A DNA stretch of 64,000 nt from Haplomitrium mnioides (Eukaryota; Marchantiophyta; Haplomitriopsida; Calobryales), in contig JBNGIS010020367.1 in NCBI GenBank assembly GCA_049999725.1, positions 127,764 to 191,763 on the forward strand, written 5' to 3'. The notes under the pieces are model-generated. The model saw nothing but the letters and a program-made list of their open reading frames with translations, had not been told where the DNA came from and made no database searches. The number at the start of each line of letters is the position of its first letter. Positions within the stretch are counted from its first letter, which is position 1. This document shows positions 32,287 to 44,458 of the stretch, piece after piece. The translations under genes were made by a program, and so were the position numbers.

Positions 32287-35200
32287 TGTCAGCCCCCTCC
32301 TTTGGTCGTTAACCTCCGAAGACCGCTCTTTGGCAGGAAAAGGCTGACTTTACAGGGTTCAGGTTCTTTTATGAGATGGCCCTTCAGCAAGTTTTCAATT
32401 TTAGGCCTTAAGGGTGTTCCTCCTCACCTTACTAACCTTTCTCCTTGTTCAATTCTTCATTCAAACATTCATACACACCACAGAAGCATCTATGATCAAA
32501 TTCTGAAGTGGATTTCAGGGATCCAAAATATGATCCAGACTCAAAGTTTTACAATGCAGGATCAAGTCCTGATATCTGAATTATACAAGGGATCTGTCCC
32601 TTGTACTGCCTTACCCTCTGAATCTGATTCTTGAACCCTTCCTGATCTGAGATCTTGTTCCGTTTGGATCTGAAATATCTTTTCAGTAATTACAAACATA
32701 AGACAAAACTATCTAAACCCTGCACAAACAACATCACACACCCCATCAATACTCCTCTGACTTGAGCTGACCTCCGCAACAAACTCATGGCCTCTCAACA
32801 CTCCATGCTTACCTTTCCGCTGCAGCTCTTCTAATTCTTCCAAGATCTAATCTTTACTGCCTCCCTTGCACTTGTGATCTTTATTCCAACAATTCAGACC
32901 TTCTCATGAGTCCCACGGTTCCAGTCACACTTCCTCCCTCTACTCATGCACCCTTCTCCAGATAGTCTTTTTACCTTCCCTCGCAATAAGCCCTAGTTTG
33001 ACTTCCTCATAAACGGAAGGGGTCTTGTTTAACTTCCACCTCTCGAAGACAGTCCTCTTGACTATTGGCCTCCCACTCCACCCTAAAGCTTCGATGGATC
33101 TTCTTACATCATGCACGGGCACGAATGCAGCAACTCCTCCTTGGCTTCCCTTGAGAGAATAAACCAGAACCGCCCCTTGACGTCACTAGGATTGTTGCTC
33201 CTGCACAGACTACACTGAGACGACCCCAAAGATCCCACTTTGGCAGCCCCTCCGATTTCAAGACAACCCAGACTCCCTTCAGCTTTCAAGTATCAGTCCA
33301 CCTCCGATGCTGGTCCACCCGCAGAGATGAGTACACCTGGATCGCTTGAGCCTCTAGAGCTCCTGCCCAGCGATTCCCATCGCCCCTCCAGTCCACCTTT
33401 ACCCCTACTAGCCCCTTGCTTGAGTTCACCTGCCTTATGTGAAGCTTCAAAAAATTTGTCCTCTCTCTCTCGTGTGTCTTCCTTTCTGCTATCGTTCTCA
33501 CGACTTGTAAGCTTGCATCCACAAACAACCCCTTCCATCTGGCAGCTATCCCAGCTATACCGCCCCTGCAGCACGCGTCACTCACAACGATTTCTTGATC
33601 AAGAACGCATCTTTTCTTCTTGATGAGCTTGGCCGTTTTTCTCGTTGGCCTCTGTTTCTTGAGAAGCTCACACCTGTCGATCAGCTCACGTCTAACGGTA
33701 TCAGTTGAAGCATTCAAGATCGGGGGAGGAAGATTTTTGGAGAACTCTTGGCTGAACCTTGCCTTCGATTTGTAGTGCCCTCCCTTGAAGATTTCCGACC
33801 AAGATCGTCTTGCCACCAGACGTATCAGTAATCCCATAGCAATCCCGATTGGAGTCCTTCGAAGTATCTTGTTGAGTGCGGATCTGCAGCTGGGTCTGAG
33901 AGGTTCTTCCCGCAGAGCGATTTGAAGGAATCTATTTGGAGAAGATTGGGCTGGCAGTAGAAGGATCGCGCGACGCATCCCGCGGCTGCCTCTTGATCAT
34001 CTTGGATTTCCTCGCTCCCAGGCTCCCGTGATCGCCCGCACACCTTTGCAAGCAGCCACGCTTCTGCGAGCGCTTGTGGACCCTTTCAAGCCACTACATG
34101 CCTGAAAAATCCCTCGAAACCCCACCGTCGATTTGCAGAACCCTATAGTTGCTCTTAAAAACCCCACCGTCGCTTCTTGGAATCCTGCAGTCGCCCTTCG
34201 GAACCCCACCGTCACTTCTCGGAATCCTGCCACGTCATCTATTGGTGCGCCGTCCGACGCCGCCCCGCAAGGGGGTAGGCAGACCGTCACATTGACCGGA
34301 TTTCGTAGTTGACCTGTCGCTGACCCCGTAGAAACCCTCAGACCATTGTTGAATGCCACGTCATCCGTTAAACAATTCACTCGCCGAGTAAGAACGATAC
34401 CTTTGGTCGCCACTTCGAAACCTGCTCGCCATAAGAGCTGAGGCTTCCTTCGCTTAACTCTTTCCTCCGCTTGATATAAGAACTATAGCAGACTCCCCTG
34501 GATCCCCTTCGAACTTTCAGCACGCCCTGTCGAACTTTTGTCCTCGCTAATGCCGGAACTACGGTAGGTCACCCTTTCGCCTTTCTCGCTCTTTGTTTGG
34601 CCGGGCCCATGATAAGTCACCATTTCACATCCATTCCCTTGGTCTCATGTTGGGATTCTTATCGGATCCACGTTAAGTGGTAGGGAGGTTGATCGAAACC
34701 AACTTAACTGGGGCGCCCTAGTTAGGGAGGCTGAACCCCATTAAGCTCTTCAGACCTGCAAGTGCTGCCTGGTGGTCCGTCAGATTCCTCGAAGTGTGGT
34801 GGGCTGCCACGTTTCCGCATCGCTCCACGGACTCCTCGGGACTACGGTCGTCGGTTAACTTCAAGAAGGTTGTTCCTCCTTGTTTCTGCCTTATTCTCTT
34901 CGATTCAAATTGCGCTACGATCGCCTTGAGCTCTTCTCTCTATCAAGGTATTGCGTGCCCCGAATGGTCACGAATTGAGGATGCACTGGTCAAACAGTTG
35001 GCTCCTCCGTTCTGCATCTCAACTTTCACCCTTGTCATGGTCTCCCTCTGTCAAGAATTGCTGCCTTGCGGTTCTCCTCTGCTCTTGTAAATCCCTTCGC
35101 TCTACCCCGTATTCCTTCTCTCTTTCGATCCCATCCTCTTGGAATTCTTTGGCACTGACCTCTCCGACTCTTGCCCCCTTCCTTCACCATATAAATTCAG

Positions 35201-35363
35201 TTCCGCTACTTTGGATCAGAAAACGAGGTAAACTACTCTTAGCTTCTGAATAGAGTTATTATGTTGCTTCCAGATTATCTTACCACTTCAAAATGGAGAA
35301 ATGTTGTTGCTACCACTTCTGGTTTCATGTAACCCAGATTAGCCCCTGTTCCACTGGCTGACA
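32287..35363 (-). repeat. A4 3' LTR
   Basis: 3,077 bases; plus-strand ends tgtcag and ctgaca form a perfect 6-base inverted repeat. A degenerate 21-24-bp tandem repeat (unit like cttcggaaccccaccgtcg) lies at about 34105-34235, at the place where A3 LTRs carry their minisatellites. A TATA-like tatatc lies on the minus strand near 34470. Frames within it are not considered genes. Confidence 0.95.
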
Positions 35364-35381
35364 TAACTCCCCTTTGAATTG
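35364..35381 (-). other. A4 polypurine tract
   Basis: Minus strand caattcaaaggggagtta immediately before the TGTCAG terminus of the 3' LTR; primes plus-strand synthesis. Conserved in A2 and N1. Confidence 0.85.
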
Positions 35382-35643
35382 TGAAGCGTCCTCGCGACTA
35401 TACCCCCTTGGTCTTTGCCTAGTTTCCTCTTATCCATTGTGCCACTTCCTGATCCCCCCGATTTTGGACAAAGTGTGCTTCCCAAACTCATGCCCCCCAC
35501 ATATACCCACTTGAAAACTCACACAAACATGCACTGGAAAGCCCACACAACTACTCACTTGAACACCTACACAATTACGTATTGGAACATCCACCCAACC
35601 ACGCACTCACTCACCCACCCTTGCCGACTCATATCCAACTCTC
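35382..35643 (-). other. A4 integrase-PPT spacer with degenerate tandem repeat
   Basis: Between integrase and PPT. About 35510-35625 repeats phrases like 'cacttgaacacctacacaa' roughly every 30 bases. A3b has gt-rich repeats in the same spacer (48638-48690). Non-coding. Confidence 0.6.
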
Positions 35644-36800
35644 TTAGCTTGGTGATTGCGGACCCCCAACGTCCTCCTCTCTGTGAATGTACCTTTTCAG
35701 ACTGTCGTAATGAATCTGGTTAGCGAATCGCTCTCCGTCCAATGTCTCAAACTCTGCAAATCCGTTTTGGTGTAGTCTTCTCAACACGAAGGGCCTCATC
35801 CATATGGTGTGCAGTTTCCCTGGGAAATGTACAAATCGACTGTCATAAAGAAACACCAACTCCCCTTCCGAAATATCTCTCTGTTTCAGTTTTTTATCAT
35901 GTTGATGCTTCTGTAGGTGCTGGCGGTGCTCCAAACGTATCTGGGCTTGTTCCCTTGATTCCTCCAATTGCTCTAGTTGATACAGTCTTTCCATTCGGCT
36001 CTAGTTTTCCGCCATTCTACCTTCCTCCAAAACTCTTCGGGTTGGGGCTTCTGATTCAACTAGCACGAGTGCATTCTGTCCGAAGACCAGAATGTAAGGA
36101 CAATGGCCTGTTGTGGTTTTGTTGGATAGGTTGTAGGCATGCACTGCCGTGAGCAGCTTAAAATCCCAATCTGCCTTACTAGCTGCTACGGTCTTACTGA
36201 GGATTTTTCCCATTATCCCATTGGCTCTTTCTATCAATCCATTGGCTTTTGGATGGTAGGCCGTAGTGCGTCGATGCTTAATCAGGTACCTAGAGGTCAG
36301 ATCCTTTATCACTTGATTGATAAAGAGGGTTCCTTGGTCACTTACCAGTTCCAGGGGTGGTCCAAACCTGCAGAACATCTGTTCATATAGGAATGCTGCC
36401 ACTGTTTTGGTGTCATCCTTTCTAGTAGTCATGGCCTCCACCCATTTGGTGGTGTAGTTTGTGGCTAGGAGGATGTACCTGTTGCCTCTCCTAGTGGATG
36501 GCGCAATTGGGCCGATGAAATCTATTCCCCACTTTTCAAAGGGTGCCAGAGGAATAATTGGTACCAAAGGGTGATGTTGGCTTGCTGTTGGCTTTCCTGT
36601 CCTTGACAGGCATCACACCTCTTCACCCAGAAGTGCACATCCTTGTGCAGAGTCGACCACCAGTATCCAACACTTAGCACCTTTCTTACTGTAACATCTG
36701 CTGCAAAGTGACCCTCTACTTCCTCTCCATGGAGAGCTTGCATCACTATTGTGGCTTGATCTTGCTCCAAGCATCTTCGGATCATGCCATCCAGTCCTCT
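35644..36800 (-). pseudogene. A4 integrase, frameshifted
   Basis: Three adjacent minus frames. The zinc domain (36522-36785) keeps H...H and C..C (KRCDACQ). The core (36001-36567) has catalytic D16 in GIDFIGPI, D77 in LVSDQGT and E113 in GLIERANG of that frame, so D,D-35-E spacing is exact. The carboxy-terminal domain (35644-35994) has GELVFLYDSR then GKLHTIWMRPFVL, the usual integrase tail; no chromodomain is seen. Two frame changes separate the parts. Integrase inserts the cDNA; catalytic residues survive but the reading frame does not. Confidence 0.9.
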
Positions 36801-38260
36801 TTTGTGTAGTATCGATACCCTTCACCAATAGGTAAGGTCTCACCTTCCTAAGAAACACTACAACCTCCTCTTTGTTGCTACCCTTTGGAATTTGTGCGGT
36901 ACTGAGGAATTCAATGATCAAAGCATAGTTTGTTGGCCTCCCTGTTCTGACCTGGAACAAGTCCTCATCAGGAAAGACATCCTCCACTTCCCTTTCATTG
37001 ACTGACCCAACCACCTTGGAGAAGAAGTCAGCATTGATGTGCTTCCTTCCTAGTTTGATTTTCTCTTCAAAATTGAACTCTTGTAGCAGCAAGATCCACC
37101 TTTCCACCCTACCCGTCACATCTAGTTTGTTTACAAAATATTTCAGAGCATTGTGATCAGTATGGAAGATCACTTTATAGTGCAACAGGTAGTGCCTAAA
37201 TTTTTTAAGGGAATAGATGATCCCCAAGGCTTCCTTGTCAGTTGTTGAGTAGTTCCTTTCTGCTGCGGCCAACAACCTGCTTGCAAATTATATTGGGTGA
37301 TCCCTCCCTTTTTCATCCACCTGGCTCAGCACGGCACCGACGCAGAACCCTGACACGTCGATCATTACATGGAAATCCTTCCTCCAGCTTGGTGGTATGA
37401 GGACTGGTGCATTGGTTAGACGTTGTTTCAATTTGTTGAAGCTGGTCAATCTTTCAAGCATGGCTTCAAAGGTGTTGCCCTGCTTTGTCATTTCAGTGAG
37501 TGGCATGGCAATCGAGACAAACCGCTCAATGAATCGTCTATAGTAGCCTACAGAGCCCAGAAAACCTTGTACCTCCTTCAGGTTGGTTGGGAATGCCATC
37601 TTCATCCAATTTGCGGTCTTCTCCTGATCCACTTCTATGCCTCTACTCGAAATCCGATGTCTCAAAAGTATTCTTTCGGACACTCCGAAGGAGCACTTCC
37701 TCGGGTGCAAGAGCAATCTTGTTTCTCGGCACTGCTGAAGGGTGAGCCTCAGATCTCGCTTGTGGTTGCAGACTCTTCCATACACTACAAAATCATCAAT
37801 GAAGATCTCAAGAAACTTCCGCAGATAATCATGGAATATGTTCATCATCATCCATTGAAATTTTCCGAGTGCGTTACAGAGTCCAAAAGGCATCCTTCGG
37901 AAAGCGAACACCCCCCATTTTGTGGTGAACGTTGTCTTCAACTGATCCTCTTCTCGAATCCAGATCTAGTTATATCCTGAATATCCATCCAGGAAACTGT
38001 AAACTTCTTGTCCCGCAACCAGATCTAGTACGCCATCGGTGAAGGGCAAAGGGTAGTGATCATTTTTTGTTGATGCATTCAGCTTTTGGAAATCTTGGCA
38101 TACCCTTATCTTCCGCTCTCCATCATGTCCGATTTTCTTTGGTACTACGACCAATGGCGATACCCACTTGCTATTCAGCACTATGTAGATGAAATCTGCT
38201 TCTAGCAATTTGTCGATCTCTTCTTTTATCAGCAGGGAGAATCGAGGATTCATCCGGTAC
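36800..38260 (-). pseudogene. A4 reverse transcriptase and RNase H, interrupted
   Basis: RT fingers: 37966-38253 (MNPRFSLLIKEEIDKLLEADFI, KIRVCQDFQKLN, FLDGYSGYN). A stop follows GYN. The palm and thumb (37288-37941) have MPFGLCNA and an intact catalytic box FIDD at residues 47-50 of that frame, then FLGSVGYYRRFI. RNase H acidic residues are in VMIDVSG, DKEALG, FHTDHNAL and HINADFF (36613-37275). A stop separates the RT and RNase H frames at about 37280. Decay is light: few breaks in nearly 1.5 kb. Confidence 0.9.
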
Positions 38261-38784
38261 TAGCGTTGTCTAACAAGGATGTACGGGTTCCATATCAATC
38301 CAATGTTCCCCCAATTCGCGAGGTACTCCCTTCAGATCCCCATGGCTCCAAGCAAAGGTGTCGCTGAAATTCGCTAGGAGGTGGGTCAAGGACTGCTCAT
38401 GGTTTTCGGAAAATTCTGATCCGATATAAAATTTGCGTTCCTCTTGGACAATTACGGATTTGTGTTGAGCCGAGCGCACTATCCCCACCTCATTTCTCCC
38501 TTCTAATCCATCCTCTTGTAGGAGCATTGCTAATTGCAACCCCTGCTCTCAGCACATTCTCTCCGATTGGTTCATTGTTCCTATCTGCACCAGATGTGGC
38601 TCTTCGGACTTCTCATGTTCTTCTGTTGGGTTCCAACATGACACTTTGGACCTCTCCTTCCAGCCTTAGTGTCCCTGCCTCCTGTTGAACATTCAATGGT
38701 TCGCCTCTGCACAAGCGTCCTCTTAGTGCCCTCTTCGAGTTCCAATTGGTTGACTCCCACCTCCCCTTCTTCCATTAAATCGTT
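38261..38784 (-). pseudogene. A4 protease-RT linker
   Basis: The linker gives VIVQEERKFYIGSEF and LLANFSDTFAWSHGDLKGV in 38270-38539, the latter being the conserved lead-in to Ty3 RT. Stops separate it from protease and RT. A glutamate-rich piece is at 38581-38775. Confidence 0.7.
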
Positions 38785-39378
38785 CTATGTAGCCTCACTA
38801 ACCATTTGGACCCAGTAGTGATATTCCGATTCTTCGTCTTCTTCGGACCATTCACTGTCATACTCGTCTTTGGCTTGGGTCTGCCCTAAATGTGGCACTA
38901 GCTCGTAGTGCACCTTCGTTTTTTCAAGACCAAACACCAAAGTGGAATTCTCCAAATTGTGGAGGACTCGGACTCCATATAGCCATGGTCTTTTGATTAG
39001 CATCGAGTAGGGAGAGGCTCTGGCTGGGCGCATCACCAAGTAATTTAATTTAAATTCCTTGCCTCTAATGAAGGTAGAAATCCGTAGTAGAGAGCCCAAT
39101 GGTTTTACTCGGGGTCCATCTGTCAATCTCATGATTCTGGCAGTGGGTTGGAATTCCTTGAATCCCAACTTATGGGCAGTCTCTTCTATCATGATATTGA
39201 CCCCGACCCCACCGTCTATTGGCACTAAGGATAAGGTGCACCCTACAATTTGGATATCGACTTCTGGCACTCTTTTATCCTCGCAGACTAGTTGCAAATC
39301 CACTTGGAATCCGATTCGGGGTAATTTCCTCCTGCGCTTCGGACCCATCAGCAATTCTCTTAGTTGACGTCTATACAC
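38785..39378 (-). pseudogene. A4 retropepsin-like protease
   Basis: An open frame of 197 codons. The active-site loop is VPIDGGVGVNIM, with D-G-G instead of the common D-S-G or D-T-G; D-G-G variants are known in plant Ty3 elements. Flap and C-terminal landmarks: RIMRLTDGP, LNYLVM, SPYSMLI..PWLYG. An acidic tail (DEYDSEWSEEDEESEYHYW) links to RT. The frame itself is intact, but upstream and downstream stops make the polyprotein non-functional. It is the best-preserved protease in the window. Confidence 0.85.
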
Positions 39379-39603
39379 TTTACTGTCCTTGATCAGCTAT
39401 CCCTCTGTGGCCGTCACTGGGCAATCTCTTACGTCGACCTAGATGTTGAAAGGGATTGGCTTGGTGTCTCCTTCGTGGGTGGGGATCTTTTCTTCGGATT
39501 CCTTGGGCTTCTCCTAATGGCCTTGGATGTTCTTCATGGTTTTCCAGGCTACCTCCTCCTCTTCAAAAGCCTCCAATGCTTCCAGCTGCTTCTGCACATT
39601 GTC

Positions 39604-41231
39604 CTATTGTTTTAGGTAGAACCACTTCGGGTTATCCCAATTGTAGTCCGAATCACTCCGAAGTGACAACTCGGGAGCCGCTCCCCTCTTCAATTTCTGC
39701 TCGCTCTTGGGCTTGGACTTGGTTCCCGAGAGGGTGACCACCCGATAGCAATCCTCCGGGGCAAGAGTTTCCCATTCGGGTAGTTCAGCTTCTTCCTCCT
39801 CTTGGTGGATCTCCAACTCTATTAAACTCATTGCTGATAGAGGGGGAGGGTTCATGCTTGGGTGAGGGTTGGCTTTAGGCCTTCGGTTGAGAGGGCAATT
39901 CACAGCTACATGACCCTCCTTTTTGCTCTGGAAGCAGAGAGCCACTGGTTGTCCGTATCCACTCTTCTTGGGTTCAGCACAATTGGAGGAAATGTGCCCT
40001 GGCTGGCCACAATTCCAACACACCATAATAGTCGCCCGCAGGGGCCTGGTCGCATTCCAACCATTTCTTTGTGAGCCGCTGACACTTGGAGGCCGACTTA
40101 GCATCGTCCAGAGTCCTCTGCTGATTTGGTAGACTGCCTGAGGGGCCTCTTCGTAAACGTAGTCCACCTCTTCTCTGATGAATTCAGGTGCTTCCTCCCG
40201 CACATAGTGAATTGCACTATTTTTCACGGTGCATTCCTGAGTGGAGTGGCCGTGCTTGTTACATCGAATGCACCATACTCCGACTCTTCTAGTTGGAAGG
40301 GAACGACCTTCTGGTTTGATCCCGGCCAGGAGGATATTCATTGCCTCCATCTTTGCGCTCAATTCGTCTATCCGATCCGTCCCGACGGACTTTTTGCTCG
40401 GTTCAGGCTCGGGTTCACTCCCCTTTGATTTCCCCTTCCAAATTCCCTTGTGGTGATGCACCTCTCGTTCTTTGGCTCTCTTCTTCTTACTTTGATTTTT
40501 TTTCTCTTTTTCCTGGAGTCCCGCTCCTCCTCTGAGATGCTGCTATCGGAATCTTTGTTGCTTTCCGAAGTGGTGTCGGAACTCTCCTTTGTTTCTTCTT
40601 CACTGTCCGAAGTGTCCGACGAATCTTCAGATTCATATTTTTTCTTTGTCTTCCTTCTAGAGCTGGTGATCGCAACCTTCACATGTGACTAGGCCGCACT
40701 GACCACGCCTTCCAAGGTTTGAGGATTTGTCAGCCTTACCCAGGTTCCAATTCCTCTGGGCAGGGCCGCAAGAAACCATGAAGTTAACATCTCGTCGATG
40801 GCTGGCGGATTTAGCTTGCGAGCCACCTTCTTGAATCTTTGAAGGAGTTTTCTTATTGATTATTTCTTCTTCATTCTCAGTTGGCCCATTTTAATCAGTG
40901 CCTGTGTCTCTTCTCCAATCCCTCGGAATTTAGCAATGAACGTGGATTTGAAGGCTCTTTAATCTCTCTTGACATGGTCCGGCAAGTCCTTATACCATGG
41001 TTGTGCCTCTCCTTTTAAAATTGCAGACAAGATCCCGATTTTAACGTGTCTTTCCCCATTTGCCGTTGAGGTGTTCTCCAGATCATCTAGCCAAGCATCA
41101 TGATCATCTTTCGGACGTCCTTTGAAGGACTTGTACTTGAATCTACCCCTCAACTTGGAAGGGGGCATCGGATCGGCCATCCCCGCCCTGTTCACGAGCA
41201 CTTCCACCCACAAGCCTTCGCCTTCCGCCAC
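39604..41231 (-). pseudogene. A4 Gag with three CCHC zinc knuckles, interrupted
   Basis: The capsid start (40959-41231) has SFKGRPKDDHDAWLDDLEN and KGEAQPWYKDLPDHVKRD, then a stop in place of a conserved W. A middle stretch to 40700 is broken. The serine/glutamate/lysine-rich region (40368-40682) and the C half (39604-40461, 285 codons) follow. Knuckles: CIRCNKHGHSTQEC and CWNCGQPGHISSNC are intact; the third, CFQS....H....C, lost its second cysteine. The end carries RDNPKWFYLKQ-like linker sequence. The basic plus triple-knuckle design is expected for RNA packaging. Confidence 0.85.
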
Positions 41232-41358
41232 TTTTTCTTAACAGATGCGCAATCCGACACTCTATTTTAGAATTTGCCTCCCTAGTCCAACTTGAGGTCC
41301 CTGGCGCACAAAGTGATAACTTGGCCTCGGGTTGGTCTCAAGTTTTTTCAAACCTTTT

Positions 41359-41376
41359 GCCCTCTTTCTGGCAACA
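41359..41376 (-). other. A4 primer-binding site
   Basis: Minus strand ttgccagaaagagggc, ten bases after the LTR end; a diverged form of the A3a site tggcgctagaaggaggg. Confidence 0.55.
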
Positions 41377-41385
41377 AAAAATGTA

Positions 41386-44300
41386 TGCTAGCCCCCTCCT
41401 TTGGTCGTTAACCTCCGAAGACAGCTCTTTGGCAGGAAAAAGCTCACTTTACAAGGTTCAGGTTCTTTTATGAGATGGCCCTGCTGCAAGTTATCAATTT
41501 CAGGCCTTAAGGGTATTCCTCCTCACCATACTAACCTTTCTCCTTGTTCAATTCTCTATTCAAACATTCATACACACCACAAAAGCGTCTGTGCTCAAAT
41601 TCCGAAGTGGATTTTGATCAAATCCAAAGTGGATTTCAGGGATCCGAAATAGGATCATGAATCAAAGTTTTACAATGCAAGATCAAGTCCTGATATCTGA
41701 ATTATACATAGGATCTGCCCTTTGTACTGCCTTACCCTCTTAATCTAATTCTAGGACTCCTGCTGATCTGAGATCATGTTCCATTGGGATCTGAAATATC
41801 TTTTTTGTAATTACAAACATAAGACAAAACTATCTAAACTCTGCACAGAAAACACCACACACCCCGCCAATACTCCTCTGACTTGAGCTGACCTCCGCAA
41901 CACACTCATGGCCTCTCAACACTCCATGTTTCCCTTTCTATTGGAGCTCTTCTGATTCTTCCAAGATATGATCTTTATTGCCTCCCTTGCACTTTTGATC
42001 TTTATTCCAACAATTCTGACCTTCTCATGAGTCCCACGGTTCCAGTCACACTTCCTCCCTCTACTCATGCACCCTTCTCTAGATAGTCTTTTTCACCTTC
42101 CCTCGCGAGAAACCCTAGTTTGACTTCCTCAAGATCGGAAGAGGTCTTGTTAAACTTCCACCTCAGAAAGACAGTCCTCTCGACTGCTTGCCACCTACTC
42201 CACCCTGAAGCTTTGATGGATCTTCTTACACCGTGCCCGGGCACCAATGCAACTACTCCTCCTTGGCTTCCCTTGAGAGAATAAACCCGAACCGCCCCTT
42301 GACATCCCTGGGATTGTTGCTCTTGCACAGACTACACTGAGACGACCCCAAAGATCCCACTTTAGGAGCCCCTCTGATTTCAAGACAACTCATACTCCCT
42401 TCAGCTTTCAAGTATCAGTCCACCTCTGATGTTGGTCCACCCACAAAGATGAGTACACCTAGATCGCTTGAGCCTCTAGAGCTCCTGCCTAAGGCCCCTC
42501 CAGTCCACCTCCACCCATGCTAGCCCCCTGCTTGAGTTCACCTGCCTTAAGTGAAGCTTCAAGAAATCTGTCCTCCCTCCATCGTGTGTCTTCCTTTCTG
42601 CTATCGTTCTTACGACTTGCAAGCTTGCATCCACAAACAACCCCTTCCATCTCGCAACTATCCCAGCTATACCCCCCTGCAGTACGCATCACTCCCAACA
42701 ATTTCTTGATCAAGAACGCATCTTTCCTCCTCGCTGAGCTTCGCCGTTTTTCTCATTGGCCTCTGTTTCTTGAGAAGCTCACACCTGTCGATCAACCCGC
42801 GTCTAACGGTATCAGTTGAAGCATTCAAGATCGGGGGAGGAAGATTTTCGGAGAACTCTTGGCTGAACCCTGCCTTCGATTCGTAGTGCCCTCCCTTGAA
42901 GATTTCCGACCAAGATCGCCTTGCCGCTGGACGTATCAGCGATCCCGTAGCAATTCCGATTGGAGTCCTTCGAAGTATCTTGTTGAGCGTGGATCTGCAG
43001 CTGGGTCGGAGAGGTTCTTCCCACAGAGCGATTCAATGGAATCCATTTGGAGAAGATTGGGCTGGCAGTAGAAGGATCGCGCGACGCATTCCACGGCTAC
43101 CTCTCGATCATCCTGGATTTCCTCGCTCCTAGGCTCCCGTGATTGCCAAAGCACCCTCGCAAGTAGCCAAGCTTCCGCGGGCGCTCGCGGGCCCTCGCAA
43201 GCTGCCACATGTCTAAAAAATCCCTTGAAACCTCGTCGTCGATTCGCGAAACCCCCACAGTTGCCCTTCGGAACCCCGTAGTCGCCCTTCGGAACCCCGC
43301 CGTCGCTTCTCAGAATCGCGCCACATCATCCGTTGTCGCGCCATCCGACGCCGCCCCGCAAGAGGGTAGGTAGATCGTCGCATTGACCGGATTCTGCAGT
43401 TGACCCGCAGGAACCCTCGGACCACCGCTGAATGCCACGTCATCCGTCAAACAATTCACTCGCCAACTAAGAATTGTACCTTTGGTCGTCGCTTTGGAAC
43501 CCACTCGCCATAAGAATTGAGGCTTCGTTCGCTTAACTCTTTCTCTCGCTTGATATAAGAACTATGGTAGACTCCCCCTGGATCCCTTTCGAACTTTCAA
43601 TGCGCCCTGTCAAACTTTCATCCTCGCCAATGCGGGAACTACGATAGGTCACCCTTTCGCCTTGCTCGCTCTTTGTCTCGCCGGGCCCGTGATAAGTCAC
43701 CATTTTGCATCCATTCCCTTGGTCTCCAGTTGGGATTCCCATCGGATCTATGTTAAGTGGTCTCCCCACTCACGGAGGCTGATCAGAACCAACTTAACTG
43801 GGGCACCCTAGTTAGGGAGGCTGAACCCTGTTGAGCTCTTCGGACCCGTAGGTGCTGCCACGTGGTCCGTCGGATTCCTCGAAGTGCAGTGGGCTGGCAT
43901 GTTTTCGCATCGCTCCACGGACTCCTCGGGACTGCGGTCGTTGGTTAACTTCCATAAGGTTGTTCCTCCTTGTTTCTGCCTTATTCTCTTCGATTCAAAT
44001 TGTGCTACAATCGCCTCGAGCTCTTCTCTCTATCAAGGTATTGCATGCCCCGAATGGTCACAAATTGAGGATGCATTGGTCAAACAGTTGGCTCCTCGGT
44101 TCTGCATCCCGACTTTCACCCTTGTCATGGTCTCCCTCTGTCAAGAATTGCTGCCTTGTGGTTCTCCTTTGCTCTCATAGATCCCTTCGCTCTGACCCGT
44201 ATTCCTTCTCTCTTTCGATCCCATCCCCCTGGAATTCTTTGGCGCTGACCTCTCCGACTCTTGCCTCCTTCCTTCACCATATGAATCCGGTTCCGCTACT

Positions 44301-44453
44301 TCGGATCGAAAAACGAGGTAACCTGCTCTTAGCTTCCGATTAGAGTTGTTATGTTGCTTCCAGATTATCTTACCACTTCAGAATGGAAAAATGTTGTTGC
44401 TGATGCTTCTGGTTCCTTGGAACCCAGATTAGCCCTTGTTCCACTCGCTGACA
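41386..44453 (-). repeat. A4 5' LTR
   Basis: 3,068 bases, plus-strand ends tgctag (tgtcag in the other copy) and ctgaca. Collinear with 32287-35363 throughout; differences are mostly transitions and small indels. The degenerate tandem repeat is at about 43215-43330 with a slightly different unit arrangement from the partner LTR. Confidence 0.95.
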
Positions 44454-44458
44454 GGTTG
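44454..44458. other. A4 target-site duplication, right (ggttg)
   Basis: Perfect match to 32282-32286; A3b gag resumes immediately with tcaatttaatag. Confidence 0.95.

Larger units (their letters stand above)
32287..44453 (-). mobile_element. A4: structurally complete family-A Ty3/gypsy element
   Basis: 12,167 bases with LTRs at 41386-44453 (5' in element sense) and 32287-35363 (3'), termini TGTCAG/CTGACA, PBS, gag, pro, RT, RNase H, integrase and PPT in the standard Ty3 order, and a perfect 5-bp target duplication. It interrupts A3b gag. By eye the two LTRs differ at about 19 of the first ~225 aligned bases, so the insertion is old. Every gene has at least one stop or frameshift. Confidence 0.95.

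Noticed and set aside
33240-35253. Several frames of 90-230 codons in the A4 3' LTR, with counterparts at 42065-44343
   Set aside because: They lie in the long GC-richer LTRs; the frames are not kept collinearly between the two LTR copies and show no domain.
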